This document shows positions 34,344 through 42,189 of a stretch of 64,000 bases of DNA, in pieces. The notes below the pieces were generated by a model. The model was not told the origin of the DNA. It searched no databases and saw only the letters and a list, made by a program, of their open reading frames with translations. The stretch is from HGW-17 sp964516435 (GTDB lineage: Bacteria; Myxococcota_A; Polyangia; HGW-17): contig CAZEZP010000025.1 of assembly GCA_964516435.1 (NCBI GenBank), positions 62,001-126,000 of the forward strand, written 5' to 3'. Within the stretch, counting starts at the first letter, position 1. Each line of letters opens with the position of its first letter. A program made the position numbers and the translations under genes.

Positions 34344-35588
34344 ATGACAAATACGAATGCCTCTCCTTCTCCCCCGAGCGTTCCCGCCAGGAGCCAGGCG
34401 CCGCGGCGTCTGTTTCCGTTGAGCGCTGCTGTGCTCTTCATTGGCATATATTACATTCTTCCTGCCTGGATATTGTTTCCATTATTGCAATCATCATTCC
34501 ATGGCGCGGGGTATCTGGCCGTATCGATGATGCTCTATCTGGCCGTGCTGGGAGGATTGGGAATGGCGGCTGGATTCGAGCCGCAACTGAAGGGCGAGGC
34601 ACCCTGGGTCCGGCGGCTAGAAAAATTTGAACGTGGCCCTGGACAAGCCGGCACGGACTTTGGATTCGCCATTTTCGCGACGCTTTCGGCGGCCGGGCTG
34701 GGATACGCGAGTTCCCAGACCGCCTGGGCCTTCTTCTGGATGCCGGCGGCCATGGCCGCATCCGTCTCGTTCTGGCTGCTGGCGGTTTCCGGCAATCACG
34801 AGCCCTGGCCGGCGGCTTCCTACACGCGCGTATTTCCCACGGTGTTTCCGCCTCCAGCGTTCACCGAGCCGGATCCGGCCGCCACGCCCGGCAGCAACGT
34901 CTCCCTGCGCTGGACGTACAGGCGCGGCGGCATCGAGGAAATCGCCCACGACGTCAAACTGTTCGTGCCGGAATCCGAGGTGACCGCGGCCAAGGCGGTC
35001 AATCCGGGCCAGGGAATCACCAAACTGTATTCCAACATGGACGCCCTCTCGAAGATGGCGCACCTGTTCACGAATCCGGCATGCAACACGTTCCTGGTGG
35101 GGCTGGCGCGGCGGCTGCACGAAGAGGCCAAAGCCGGGGAATACTCGCTCTACGAGGAGCTCTCCAACGTGCTCGCCTGCGTGCAGGCCATTCCCTACAA
35201 GACCGATCTCGAGAGCACGGGACAGGAGGAATACTGGAAATTCCCCGTGCAGACGCTTTTTGACGGCTGCGGGGACTGCGAGGACAAGGCGCTGTTCATG
35301 TGCGCGTTGTGCATGCTGCTCTTTCAGGCGTATCCCGAGGAGCAGAAGGAGCACGCCCTGGAAGTGTACCTGCTCGTGAGTTTCGAGGAGGGACATGCCG
35401 CGGTGGCCGTGGGCGGGCCACACGTGCACCTGCCGGAGCGCTTCTACACCTACAATGGCCGGCGCCTGTACTTCTGCGAAACCACCAGCGACGGGCGCGT
35501 GGGCGCCGTTCCCGAGGGCGTGGATCCAAAAAAGTTCATCACCCTTCCCATGAGCCTGCAGAACTGGGAAATCCCCCCGACCAACTAA
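34344..35588 (+). CDS. Membrane-bound transglutaminase-like protein
   Basis: Start 34344 follows AGGAGA and is chosen over an open frame to 34272. The 414-residue protein has four membrane helices in the first 150 residues, in two hairpins, then a domain with transglutaminase/cysteine-protease features: FDGCGDCEDKALF gives the nucleophile C312 in the typical GxCxxxA context, GHAAVAVGG supplies the His and YFCETT an acidic residue. It may cleave or cross-link a protein of the same cluster or cell wall material. Transglutaminase, vWA and tubulin-like genes occurring together recalls predicted membrane-remodelling or secretion-like systems. It is the last gene of the cluster; a very AT-rich 106-base gap follows. 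Confidence 0.8.
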   Translation: MTNTNASPSPPSVPARSQAPRRLFPLSAAVLFIGIYYILPAWILFPLLQSSFHGAGYLAVSMMLYLAVLGGLGMAAGFEPQLKGEAPWVRRLEKFERGPGQAGTDFGFAIFATLSAAGLGYASSQTAWAFFWMPAAMAASVSFWLLAVSGNHEPWPAASYTRVFPTVFPPPAFTEPDPAATPGSNVSLRWTYRRGGIEEIAHDVKLFVPESEVTAAKAVNPGQGITKLYSNMDALSKMAHLFTNPACNTFLVGLARRLHEEAKAGEYSLYEELSNVLACVQAIPYKTDLESTGQEEYWKFPVQTLFDGCGDCEDKALFMCALCMLLFQAYPEEQKEHALEVYLLVSFEEGHAAVAVGGPHVHLPERFYTYNGRRLYFCETTSDGRVGAVPEGVDPKKFITLPMSLQNWEIPPTN

Positions 35589-35694
35589 ATTTTATTGAAT
35601 TTTTTATCGAATTGATTATTTAATTTTTAATTTTATTAATTATTTTAATTGCTTTTATAGATAGCCCGAAAATTGCAATTTCAAAGATGTTTTC

Positions 35695-37188
35695 CTACCG
35701 GGAGGGGGGACATTCGGCGAGGCGGGGATCCAGGCGGCAGGCGAGCGCGGTGTACTCCTTCGCGGAAGCCTCGTTGGGCTTGAGTTCCTTGTAGCCGCGG
35801 CGCTGCAGGGCGGCCATGGCCAGGCAGCCCGCGGCGTGTCCGGCCTTGCAGATGCGCTCGTGCAGGGCCGTGAGCATCGCGGCCGTGGTGGAATCCTGGG
35901 CCATCATCCTGGGCGCGTAATCCAGGCACACGGGATGCGCGAGATGGCCGCACACCTGCCCCATCAGCCGTTCACCGGCGGCAGGCGGCGCTTCCCGCCC
36001 ATCGCTTTCCACGATGAAGCGGCCATACAGCACGCACGATGGGTTCTGGCCCAGGGAGCCATACGTGCGGCCATGGGCGGCGTATTCGTATTCGTAGTTG
36101 GGCATCTGCACGCCCGCGGCGCCCAGGCATGAGGCGCGCGCCTGGACTACGGCGGCGCGGCGCTCCTCGGGGGAACCCTTTTCCATGGCGAGGATCCACT
36201 CCACGCAGGCGTCCTGGTAGGAATCCGAGCAGGTCTGGCGCAGGATCTGCAACGCCCAGCCGCGCTGATCCGGCTCATGGCGCAGCAAAAAGCGCGCGAA
36301 CTCCGTGCAGGATTCGTTGTCGCCCAGGCGGCAGTGGCGCAGCAGTTCGTCGCGGCCGGCCCGGGGATCCGGCTGGGTCCAGATCCGGCGGACGTGGCCG
36401 GCGGCCCATGCCAGGCAGGCCGCACGATAGTCCATGTCGAAGCAGGCCTGCTTCAGGAATGGTTCGGCCTGCGGATAGCGTGGCATGTTCTCGAAGAGCG
36501 CCCGGCGCGCGATCTCCACCAGTTTGGCGCATCCGAACGTATCGCCCAGTTTGCAGCCGCGCAGCAGGAAGGGCAGCATCCAGGCCAGATCGCGCTTTTC
36601 GACCTGCAGCAGGGGGTCCTGGTAGCAGGCCTCCGCGACACCGCCGTCGCAGGCCGCCTGCAGGGCCGAAAGCGCGTTGGCCTTGAACATGGCGGCATTC
36701 CTGCGCTCCACGACGGAAAGCGCCTGCACCAGGAAAACGCACTGGGAAGGCTCCTTGCGGCAGGCCTCCAGGCGGTTGAAGAACGCCTGTTTCATCCGGT
36801 CGGGCTCCACCCTTGAATCGAGGACCGACACCATGTCCAGTTGCCGGCAGGCGCGCGTATTTCCCTTGACGCACAAGGCATCCAGGGAGGGTTTCCAGGA
36901 TTCGGCCGCGGTTCCCGGCATGGGAAAGAGCGTGATGTCCGCCTCGTCGAGCAGCCGTTCGCAGGCGGCTGAAACACCCCGGCTGCAGGCGGTTTCCAGA
37001 ACTTGCAACATGCGCAGATCCCCGGTTTCCTCGAGCGCCTGCGCCCATTCCCAGCAAGCTTCGGGAGTGCGGCCTTCGCAGATGTCCTGCCGGTCCTGGC
37101 GAACGGAAGAACGCGGGGCCCGGGTGCGCGCGCAGGAAAATGCCGCGGCGAGAATCACGGCCAGCATCAGCAGGGTTTCGGTCTTCAT
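35695..37188 (-). CDS. Cysteine-rich lipoprotein with Sel1-like helical repeats
   Basis: The protein has 497 residues with a signal peptide ending AAFSC, probably lipidated. Its mature part contains many Cys residues spaced about 35 apart in motifs such as LETACSRGVSAAC, LQAACDGGVAEAC, LLRGCKLGDTFGC and LKQACFDMDYRAAC. This is the pattern of Sel1-like (SLR) repeats stabilised by disulphides, as in HcpA-type proteins, and fits a periplasmic or outer-membrane setting. Such solenoids usually bind proteins; no catalytic site is apparent. The gene is GC-rich like the host and divergent from rpsT, so it probably marks the return to core chromosome after the island. Confidence 0.8.
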   Translation of the reverse strand: MKTETLLMLAVILAAAFSCARTRAPRSSVRQDRQDICEGRTPEACWEWAQALEETGDLRMLQVLETACSRGVSAACERLLDEADITLFPMPGTAAESWKPSLDALCVKGNTRACRQLDMVSVLDSRVEPDRMKQAFFNRLEACRKEPSQCVFLVQALSVVERRNAAMFKANALSALQAACDGGVAEACYQDPLLQVEKRDLAWMLPFLLRGCKLGDTFGCAKLVEIARRALFENMPRYPQAEPFLKQACFDMDYRAACLAWAAGHVRRIWTQPDPRAGRDELLRHCRLGDNESCTEFARFLLRHEPDQRGWALQILRQTCSDSYQDACVEWILAMEKGSPEERRAAVVQARASCLGAAGVQMPNYEYEYAAHGRTYGSLGQNPSCVLYGRFIVESDGREAPPAAGERLMGQVCGHLAHPVCLDYAPRMMAQDSTTAAMLTALHERICKAGHAAGCLAMAALQRRGYKELKPNEASAKEYTALACRLDPRLAECPPSR

Positions 37189-37289
37189 GCAGGAATCCTT
37201 TCCGCGGGGGCATTCGTATCACATTTTCCAGTTTGGCCACAAGCTGCCGGCGGGCATCCCTAAAGGTGCAAAATTTCGAACCAAAAGTC

Positions 37290-37318
37290 TTGACAACGCG
37301 AACGCCCTCTGCTAATGG
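37290..37318 (+). promoter_or_regulatory. Strong promoter of rpsT and tRNA-Thr
   Basis: A consensus TTGACA (37290-37295) lies 17 bases before TAATGG (37313-37318), itself preceded by TGC as in an extended -10. It is about 100 bases upstream of the rpsT start. Confidence 0.65.
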
Positions 37319-37345
37319 TATGCACCTGCCGCGCGGGTGATTGCG

Positions 37346-37382
37346 CGGAAAGCCCGGAAATGGCGGCCAGAACCGCTTTCCG
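37346..37382 (+). promoter_or_regulatory. Hairpin in the rpsT leader
   Basis: CGGAAAGC (37346-37353) pairs perfectly with GCTTTCCG (37375-37382) around a 21-base loop in the 5' leader. S20 regulates its own translation in E. coli; this structure may serve the same role here, which is inference. Confidence 0.4.
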
Positions 37383-37418
37383 GGGAAGAGATCGCATTCG
37401 AGGAGTCGCAGGTTCGTC

Positions 37419-37679
37419 ATGGCCCATCATCGTTCCGCTGAAAAACGTCATCGTCAGAGCATTGTGCGCAATGCCCGCAACCGTTATTTCATTTCCACGC
37501 TGAAAACCTTCATCAAGAAGGCCCGCAAGAGCATCGAGGCCAAGGAAGAGAACGCGCAGGCGATGCTGCGCAAGGCTTCCGCGTTCATCCAGCACGTGGC
37601 GGGCAAGGGGATCATCCACCGGAACAAGGCTTCCCGGCTGGTCTCCCGCCTGACGAAGTTCTACAACAAGAGCCTGTAA
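37419..37679 (+). CDS. rpsT: 30S ribosomal protein S20
   Basis: The 86-residue basic protein begins MAHHRSAEKRHRQSIVRNARN and has the typical S20 helical hairpin with KKARKSIEA and the closing HRNKASRLVSRLTKFYNK. S20 binds 16S rRNA early in 30S assembly. AGGAG lies 13 bases before the ATG, further than usual, with no closer site, which could reflect controlled translation through the leader hairpin. It is followed after six bases by a tRNA-Thr gene, so the tRNA must be processed from a shared transcript. Composition is typical of the host. Confidence 0.97.
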   Translation: MAHHRSAEKRHRQSIVRNARNRYFISTLKTFIKKARKSIEAKEENAQAMLRKASAFIQHVAGKGIIHRNKASRLVSRLTKFYNKSL

Positions 37680-37685
37680 GGGCGT

Positions 37686-37761
37686 GCCAGCGTAGCTCAG
37701 TCGGTAGAGCAGCTGATTCGTAATCAGCAGGCCATCGGTTCGAGTCCGATCGCTGGCTCCA
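37686..37761 (+). tRNA. tRNA-Thr (anticodon CGT)
   Basis: The acceptor stem pairs GCCAGCG with CGCTGGC, followed by T and an encoded CCA. The D-arm (AGCTCAGTCGGTAGAGC), an anticodon stem CTGAT/ATCAG with loop TTCGTAA, and the T-arm with GGTTCGAGTCC are all in place. The anticodon CGT reads ACG codons. It lies six bases after rpsT. No att-like duplication of its 3' end was found near the island edges. Confidence 0.96.
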
Positions 37762-37787
37762 AGCAAAATCCGGAGAAAAGAAGGAAA

Positions 37788-37823
37788 GGCGAGGCATCCG
37801 ATGGATGCTGGGCCTCGTTTTTC
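37788..37823 (+). terminator. Intrinsic terminator after rpsT-tRNA-Thr
   Basis: An outer stem CGAGGC/GCCTCG (37790-37795 and 37812-37817) encloses an inner alternative stem GCATCC/GGATGC, followed by TTTTT. It lies 27 bases after the tRNA. Confidence 0.75.
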
Positions 37824-37977
37824 GCCCTGCGGCCCGCCGCCTTTGGCCGGCCTTTGGAAGGCCCACTGCCTTTTGGCAGATCGCCAGCCTTTTGGTTACC
37901 CGCATTTTTTAAATCTCGACCCTCTTGCTTTTCAATCAGGGTTCGGAATCGGCTTTTTCCGGGCCGTCAGCCGGAAA

Positions 37978-39339
37978 CTAGAAAAGGAAGCGGGCGAGAG
38001 CGAATCCGGCCATGCCGGCCAGAAGGGCCAGCCCCACCCAGAACACGGCATCCGGACGCGCGCCGCGCCCAACGTCCGAAGACGGCGAAGGCTGCGGGGA
38101 ATCGCCAGCGGTGGGATGGGAAGCCGCCGGTGCGGCCGCGGGAATTCTTTCTGCCTCCCCTTCCCGCTCCATGGCCGGACGCGGCGCCGGAACCGCCGCG
38201 AAACGCCCGGTCCGTTCCCGGGCGCGCTGGGCCAGTTTTTCCGGATTGGCCATCAGTTCGAGCCAGGCCTCGTCGTCCAGGTCGTCCGGAACCAGGCTCG
38301 ATGCCTCCAGCCCCTGCGCTTCCGAACGGCCCCAGCCTTCGCCGAACCCCTGGTCGAAATCCAGTTCGACATCGTCGGTCGGCGCCGGCTGCGCTTCGTC
38401 CTGCACCTCCAGTTCGGCACTGGAGAACGAGCATACGTAGGCGCCCAGCGCCATGCGGGACAGGCTGATCTTCCGGCGCAGGGCATAGGCTTCGATGTCG
38501 GCGACCAGTTCCGCCGCGCTCTGGTAGCGGTAAGCCGGATTCTTGTCCACTGCTTTTAGCAGGATCTTCTCCAGATCCGGATCGATGCCCGGCCGCACGA
38601 CGGAAGGCAGGGGAACGGGCTTGTGCAGGATGGCTTCCTGCGCCTCCTGGGGCGTGCCGCGGAACAGGCGGCGGGCCAGCACGAGCTCGTACAGGATGAC
38701 GCCCAGACCGAACAGGTCCACGCGGTGGTCGACCGCATGGCCGGCAATGGCTTCCGGCGCCATGTAATTGACCTTTCCTGCCACGATGTCGGCGCTCCTG
38801 TCCGCGGAAATCTCTCCGGATTCCGCCTTCGCCACGCCGAAATCCACGAGTTTGGCAATACCGTTGCGGGTGACGAGGATGTTCGACGGCGTCACGTCGC
38901 GATGCACCAGATGCAACGGCTTTCCGCGCGAATCCGCAAGCGAGTGGACCACCTGCAGACCCTCCGCCACCTGGGCCACGATGCACAGGGCATGCTCCAG
39001 CGGCAGGAATTTCTTCCGGGCGATCGAGGCACGCACGATGCCCATCAGATCCATGCCGTCGATGTACTCCATGACCATGTACAGGCCGGATTCGTCTTCG
39101 CCGATGTCGTACACCTGCACCAGGTTGGGATGATGGAAGCGTCCCGACAGGACGGCTTCCTGGATGAACAGGCCGCGCATGAGGGAATCCCCGGCCAGTT
39201 CCGGATGCAGGCGCTTGATCACCACCTGGCGCTGGAACTGGTACCGGCCCTGCTGCACGGCCACGAAGAGTTCGCCCATGCCGCCGGCGGCGATTTTGCG
39301 AAGGATCTGATATTCGGTATTCAAATGCTTTTTTTCCAT
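37978..39339 (-). CDS. Ser/Thr protein kinase with C-terminal membrane anchor
   Basis: This is a complete Hanks-type kinase: glycine loop AAGGMGELF (18-25), ATP-binding K42 in VVIKRL, catalytic HRDVTPSN (146-153), DFG (166-168) and the MAPEAI segment in place of APE. After the kinase domain there is a low-complexity acidic and Pro/Ala-rich linker, and a single membrane helix at the very C-terminus (about 431-453). The kinase should face the cytoplasm on a tail anchor, without an outside sensor domain. Such kinases are abundant in myxobacteria. It ends three bases before the upstream nagZ start region on the same strand, so it is probably co-transcribed with the cell-wall recycling genes, but its targets are unknown. 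Confidence 0.93.
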   Translation of the reverse strand: MEKKHLNTEYQILRKIAAGGMGELFVAVQQGRYQFQRQVVIKRLHPELAGDSLMRGLFIQEAVLSGRFHHPNLVQVYDIGEDESGLYMVMEYIDGMDLMGIVRASIARKKFLPLEHALCIVAQVAEGLQVVHSLADSRGKPLHLVHRDVTPSNILVTRNGIAKLVDFGVAKAESGEISADRSADIVAGKVNYMAPEAIAGHAVDHRVDLFGLGVILYELVLARRLFRGTPQEAQEAILHKPVPLPSVVRPGIDPDLEKILLKAVDKNPAYRYQSAAELVADIEAYALRRKISLSRMALGAYVCSFSSAELEVQDEAQPAPTDDVELDFDQGFGEGWGRSEAQGLEASSLVPDDLDDEAWLELMANPEKLAQRARERTGRFAAVPAPRPAMEREGEAERIPAAAPAASHPTAGDSPQPSPSSDVGRGARPDAVFWVGLALLAGMAGFALARFLF

Positions 39340-39342
39340 GAT

Positions 39343-40380
39343 TCAATCCCGGGCGTCCCAGCGCTCCAGCGTGCGCTGCGCCGCTTCCAGCCAGGCTTCA
39401 CGATCCTCGAACGGCCTTGCGCAGGACGCCCGCAACTGCATCCGCTCCACGCGGGCGATGCGTTCTTCCACGGCCGTTTTCCGGGCGGCCTCCACCATGG
39501 ACCTTTTCACGCCGGCGATGCATTCCTCCAGGAATTCCTGGGAAGCGCACACCATGAGCATGTCCAGGCCGGCATCCAGCGCGCGCACGGCCAGATCCCG
39601 ATGAAAATCCCGCATGGCGCCCATTTCCAGATCATCGGAGACCAGGATGCCGGAAAAGGGGATTTCGCGCGCACGCCGGATCCAGGCCGCCGACAGCGTG
39701 GCGGGAAGAGAAGCGTCCAGTGCCGGAACCCTCACATGCGCCGTCATCAGGAAATCCAGCGACCGGGCCAGTTCCCGGAAGGGCTTCATGTGGATGCTTT
39801 CCATGGCGTCCATCGGAAGATCGCACGTGGGAAGCCGCTCGTGGGAATCGGCGAGCGTGTCCCCGTGTCCCGGGAAATGCTTGCCGCAGGTGAAAATGCC
39901 TTCGTCCTGCAGCCCCTGCACAAAGGCACCCGCGTGCCGGATCACGGCGTCGGGATGCGTTCCGAAGGCGCGGTTCCCGATGACCCGGTTCTCGGGGCGG
40001 GTCCATACGTCCAGCACGGGCGCGAAATCCGTGTTGAAGCCGAAATGCGCCAGTTCCCGTGCCATCAGGCGCGCCACGGTCCGCGTGAGCGCGGGGTCCC
40101 CCGCGGCAGCCAGATCGAAGGCCGCTGGCCAGGGCAGACTGCGGATGCGCGCCACGCGGCCGCCTTCCTGATCCACGCCCAGCAGCAGGTGCCCGGGGCC
40201 CTTCCAGCGGGCATGCAGTTCCCGCGTCAGTTCCAGGAGTTCCTCGTGCGTGGCGAAGTTGCGCGCGAACAGGATGATTCCGCCGATGGCGCCCTTTTCC
40301 AGCCGTCGCCGCAGGTTTTCGGGAATGTCCGGGCCCGGGAAGCCGGCCCAGAAGAGGCATCCGGGATCGGGGCGGCTCAT
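39343..40380 (-). CDS. nagZ: Beta-N-acetylhexosaminidase, cell-wall recycling
   Basis: The protein has 345 residues and no signal peptide, in keeping with cytoplasmic NagZ (glycoside hydrolase family 3), which removes N-acetylglucosamine from anhydromuropeptides. Key motifs are GGIILFARNF, VDQEGGRV, the diagnostic KHFPGHGDTLADSHERLP (catalytic His in the mobile loop) and the nucleophile Asp in VSDDLEMGAM. The start at 40380 overlaps the stop of the ROK kinase gene (ATGA), so the two are coupled; a longer frame to 40539 is rejected because of this. The pairing makes sense: NagZ frees GlcNAc and the kinase phosphorylates it. Confidence 0.94.
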   Translation of the reverse strand: MSRPDPGCLFWAGFPGPDIPENLRRRLEKGAIGGIILFARNFATHEELLELTRELHARWKGPGHLLLGVDQEGGRVARIRSLPWPAAFDLAAAGDPALTRTVARLMARELAHFGFNTDFAPVLDVWTRPENRVIGNRAFGTHPDAVIRHAGAFVQGLQDEGIFTCGKHFPGHGDTLADSHERLPTCDLPMDAMESIHMKPFRELARSLDFLMTAHVRVPALDASLPATLSAAWIRRAREIPFSGILVSDDLEMGAMRDFHRDLAVRALDAGLDMLMVCASQEFLEECIAGVKRSMVEAARKTAVEERIARVERMQLRASCARPFEDREAWLEAAQRTLERWDARD

Positions 40381-41294
40381 GCGTCCTCCCGCTCTGCCAA
40401 AAGAGCGCCGGCGAAGGCGGCCGCCCCGATGATGCCGGCCTGGTAGCCCAGTTTCGGAGCCGCCCAGCGCACGGCGCCAGGCACGCGCCGCTCCACGAGC
40501 GCGCGCACCCGGGATGCGAACGTGGGACAGCCTTCCCACACCGTGCCGCCGACCATGATCACGCCGGGATCGGCGAGCATCACGGCATCACAGAGCGCAC
40601 GGGCGGTCATGGCCGCCAGATGGTCCAGAATTTCGGAAGCGCGCGCATCCGCTGCGGCCGCGGCGGCATCCAGATGCCCCATGTGCTCCACGGCGAACGG
40701 CACGCGCCCCTGGATCCAGCGCGAAAAGTTCAGCCCTCCCACGAACGCCTCCAGGCAGCCACGCCGGCCGCAGCCGCACGCGGGGGCATCCGGGGAGGCA
40801 TCCGCCAGGACGTGTCCGATCTCCATCGCCTGGCCGCGGGCGCCCTCCACCAGACGGCCTTCGGAGACGAGCCCGCCACCCACGCCCGTGCCGAAGAACA
40901 CGGCCAGCATATGGCGCGCGGAAGAATCCTCAAGCGCCAGGAACTCGCCCCAGGTGATGGCGTTGACGTCGTTGAGCACCACCACCGGCACGCCGCAGGC
41001 ATCCTCGAGCACCTGCGCGAGGGGCGCATCGGTCCAGTCCAGGTTGGGAGCGCGCTCCACCCGGCGGTGGGCGGCGTCCACCATTCCGGCCACCGCCACC
41101 CCCACGCCATCCACGGGGCCGACACGCCGGATCTCCTCCGCCAGGATGGCCGCCACCCCTCGAAAATCCCGGGTTCCCAGGGGACGCAGGCGGGCATCGG
41201 CGCAGGTGGGCATCTTTCCGGCACCGCCCATCGGCACCGCGCCGCAGCGCACGTTGGTGCCGCCCAGATCCAGTCCAGCCATTCTCCTCGTCAT
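40377..41294 (-). CDS. ROK-family sugar kinase (glucokinase or N-acetylglucosamine kinase)
   Basis: The 305-residue protein has the ATP-binding LDLGGTNVR, the ROK signature region VFFGTGVGGGLV, the sugar-binding EIGH and the zinc-binding CGCGRRGCLEA. These fit bacterial glucokinase/NagK enzymes; specificity cannot be read with confidence. Coupling with nagZ suggests GlcNAc kinase activity (inference). The start at 41294 is preferred because GAGGAG lies six bases upstream; in-frame ATGs at 41312 and 41324 are not well placed. It is the first of a minus-strand set that also holds nagZ and possibly the kinase. Confidence 0.88.
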   Translation of the reverse strand: MTRRMAGLDLGGTNVRCGAVPMGGAGKMPTCADARLRPLGTRDFRGVAAILAEEIRRVGPVDGVGVAVAGMVDAAHRRVERAPNLDWTDAPLAQVLEDACGVPVVVLNDVNAITWGEFLALEDSSARHMLAVFFGTGVGGGLVSEGRLVEGARGQAMEIGHVLADASPDAPACGCGRRGCLEAFVGGLNFSRWIQGRVPFAVEHMGHLDAAAAAADARASEILDHLAAMTARALCDAVMLADPGVIMVGGTVWEGCPTFASRVRALVERRVPGAVRWAAPKLGYQAGIIGAAAFAGALLAEREDA

Positions 41295-41363
41295 CCGTGG
41301 CTCCTCATGCATGATGGTTCCCATTGCGAACCGGCCATCGCCACGCGGGCGGGCGCGAAAGCG

Positions 41364-41564
41364 TCAAAACAGTTCGAAATCCTTGCAGAACGTGACGGAA
41401 GTGCCGGCGCGACCCTTCAGAGCCTCCTGGCGGTGCTCCCCGTTGGGCCAGAAGAAGGAGCAGGCATCGCGCGGCGCATCGAAATGGATGCAGGATTCGC
41501 ATCCGCACAGGAAGCCGAACCGAACCGATTCCACGAGAAAGGTTTCATTTTTTTTCTGCTGCAT
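41364..41564 (-). CDS. Small cysteine-rich conserved-looking protein
   Basis: The 66-residue product has CGCESCIHF early and ends in VTFCKDFELF, with another Cys at DACSFF. These closely spaced Cys residues suggest metal binding, for example zinc or an iron-sulphur site. Short proteins of this kind with a CxxC..FCKxFEL pattern occur in related bacteria (recollection). The start at 41564 is supported by AGGTG six bases upstream; the open frame extends further but with unlikely sequence. It precedes the ROK gene by 69 bases on the same strand and diverges from the arsR-type operon. Confidence 0.6.
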   Translation of the reverse strand: MQQKKNETFLVESVRFGFLCGCESCIHFDAPRDACSFFWPNGEHRQEALKGRAGTSVTFCKDFELF

Positions 41565-41717
41565 GCCGGCACCTGCGCCGGCGCATTTGTACCGGTTCCC
41601 GCGAAAATCGTCAATGCCGCCGAAACGGCATCCCGCCGGCGGCCAGCCGCAACGGCAGACGGCCCCGGCCGTTCCGGGCACCCAAACGCGCGCGCCGAAA
41701 AAATGCCGCAGGGGGGC

Positions 41718-41745
41718 TTGACACGGGAGGAAACGAATATATACC
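41718..41745 (+). promoter_or_regulatory. Promoter of the ArsR-thioredoxin operon
   Basis: Consensus TTGACA (41718-41723) and TATACC (41740-41745), with a 16-base spacer, lie directly before the palindrome at 41754, so a repressor bound there would block the start site. Confidence 0.75.
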
Positions 41746-41753
41746 GTTTGCGG

Positions 41754-41775
41754 CATATATCGATTTCGATATATG
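41754..41775. promoter_or_regulatory. Perfect palindromic operator, probably for the ArsR-family protein
   Basis: Arms CATATATCGA and TCGATATATG are exact inverted repeats separated by two bases. The site lies 8 bases after the -10 box and 49 bases before the arsR-type start. Size, symmetry and position fit autorepression by an ArsR dimer. Confidence 0.75.
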
Positions 41776-41824
41776 TTGCGGCGGCGGACGGTCATGCCGC
41801 CATCCGGCCGCGGGAGGACGGGAC

Positions 41825-42166
41825 ATGCAGGAAAACGTCAACATCAATGCCGAAGAGATGGCTGCCATGCTGGCGGTGTTCACCAACGTCCCGCGGCTGC
41901 GCATCGTGGAGCGGCTGCTGGCCGGCCCCTGCATCGTGGGCGACCTGGTGCGCGAGACCGGCTATGCCCAGGCCGTGATTTCCAAGCAGATCGGCATTCT
42001 GCGGGATGCCGGCCTGCTGCAGTGCAACCCGCAGGGGCGCTGCAGGGAATACAAGCTCGCGGATGCGAGCGCCGTGAAGAACCTGCTCGAGGCCGCTTCA
42101 GGCATGGTGGCGGCGGCGGCCTTAAACCAGCGGGAATGCGAAAAACTGCGCCGCAACGGGAACTGA
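41825..42166 (+). CDS. ArsR-family transcriptional regulator
   Basis: The 113-residue protein is a winged-helix ArsR-type repressor: AVFTNVPRLRIVERLLAGPCIVGDLV, recognition helix YAQAVISKQIGILRDAGLL, and a wing QGRCREYKL. The classical metal box ELCVCDL of ArsR/CadC is absent. Cysteines remain at 'GPCIVG', 'LLQCNP' and 'QGRCRE', which could instead respond to thiol oxidation, persulphide or metal, in line with the thiol-redox genes downstream (inference). GGGAGG upstream supports the start. A perfect palindrome lies over the predicted transcription start, so it is very likely autoregulated. Confidence 0.9.
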   Translation: MQENVNINAEEMAAMLAVFTNVPRLRIVERLLAGPCIVGDLVRETGYAQAVISKQIGILRDAGLLQCNPQGRCREYKLADASAVKNLLEAASGMVAAAALNQRECEKLRRNGN

Positions 42167-42189
42167 TTCCACACGACAGGAGGTGTGTC

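Noticed and set aside
4602..37761. Island integrated at tRNA-Thr
   Set aside because: The tRNA lies about 2 kb beyond the right edge of the island, with rpsT and a host-like lipoprotein between. I see no integrase and no copy of the tRNA 3' end near 4.6 kb.
37824..37977. Repeated 'ccttttgg'-type words after the rpsT terminator as a mobile repeat
   Set aside because: Only short imperfect similarity over a few copies; not enough for a repeat family or insertion element.
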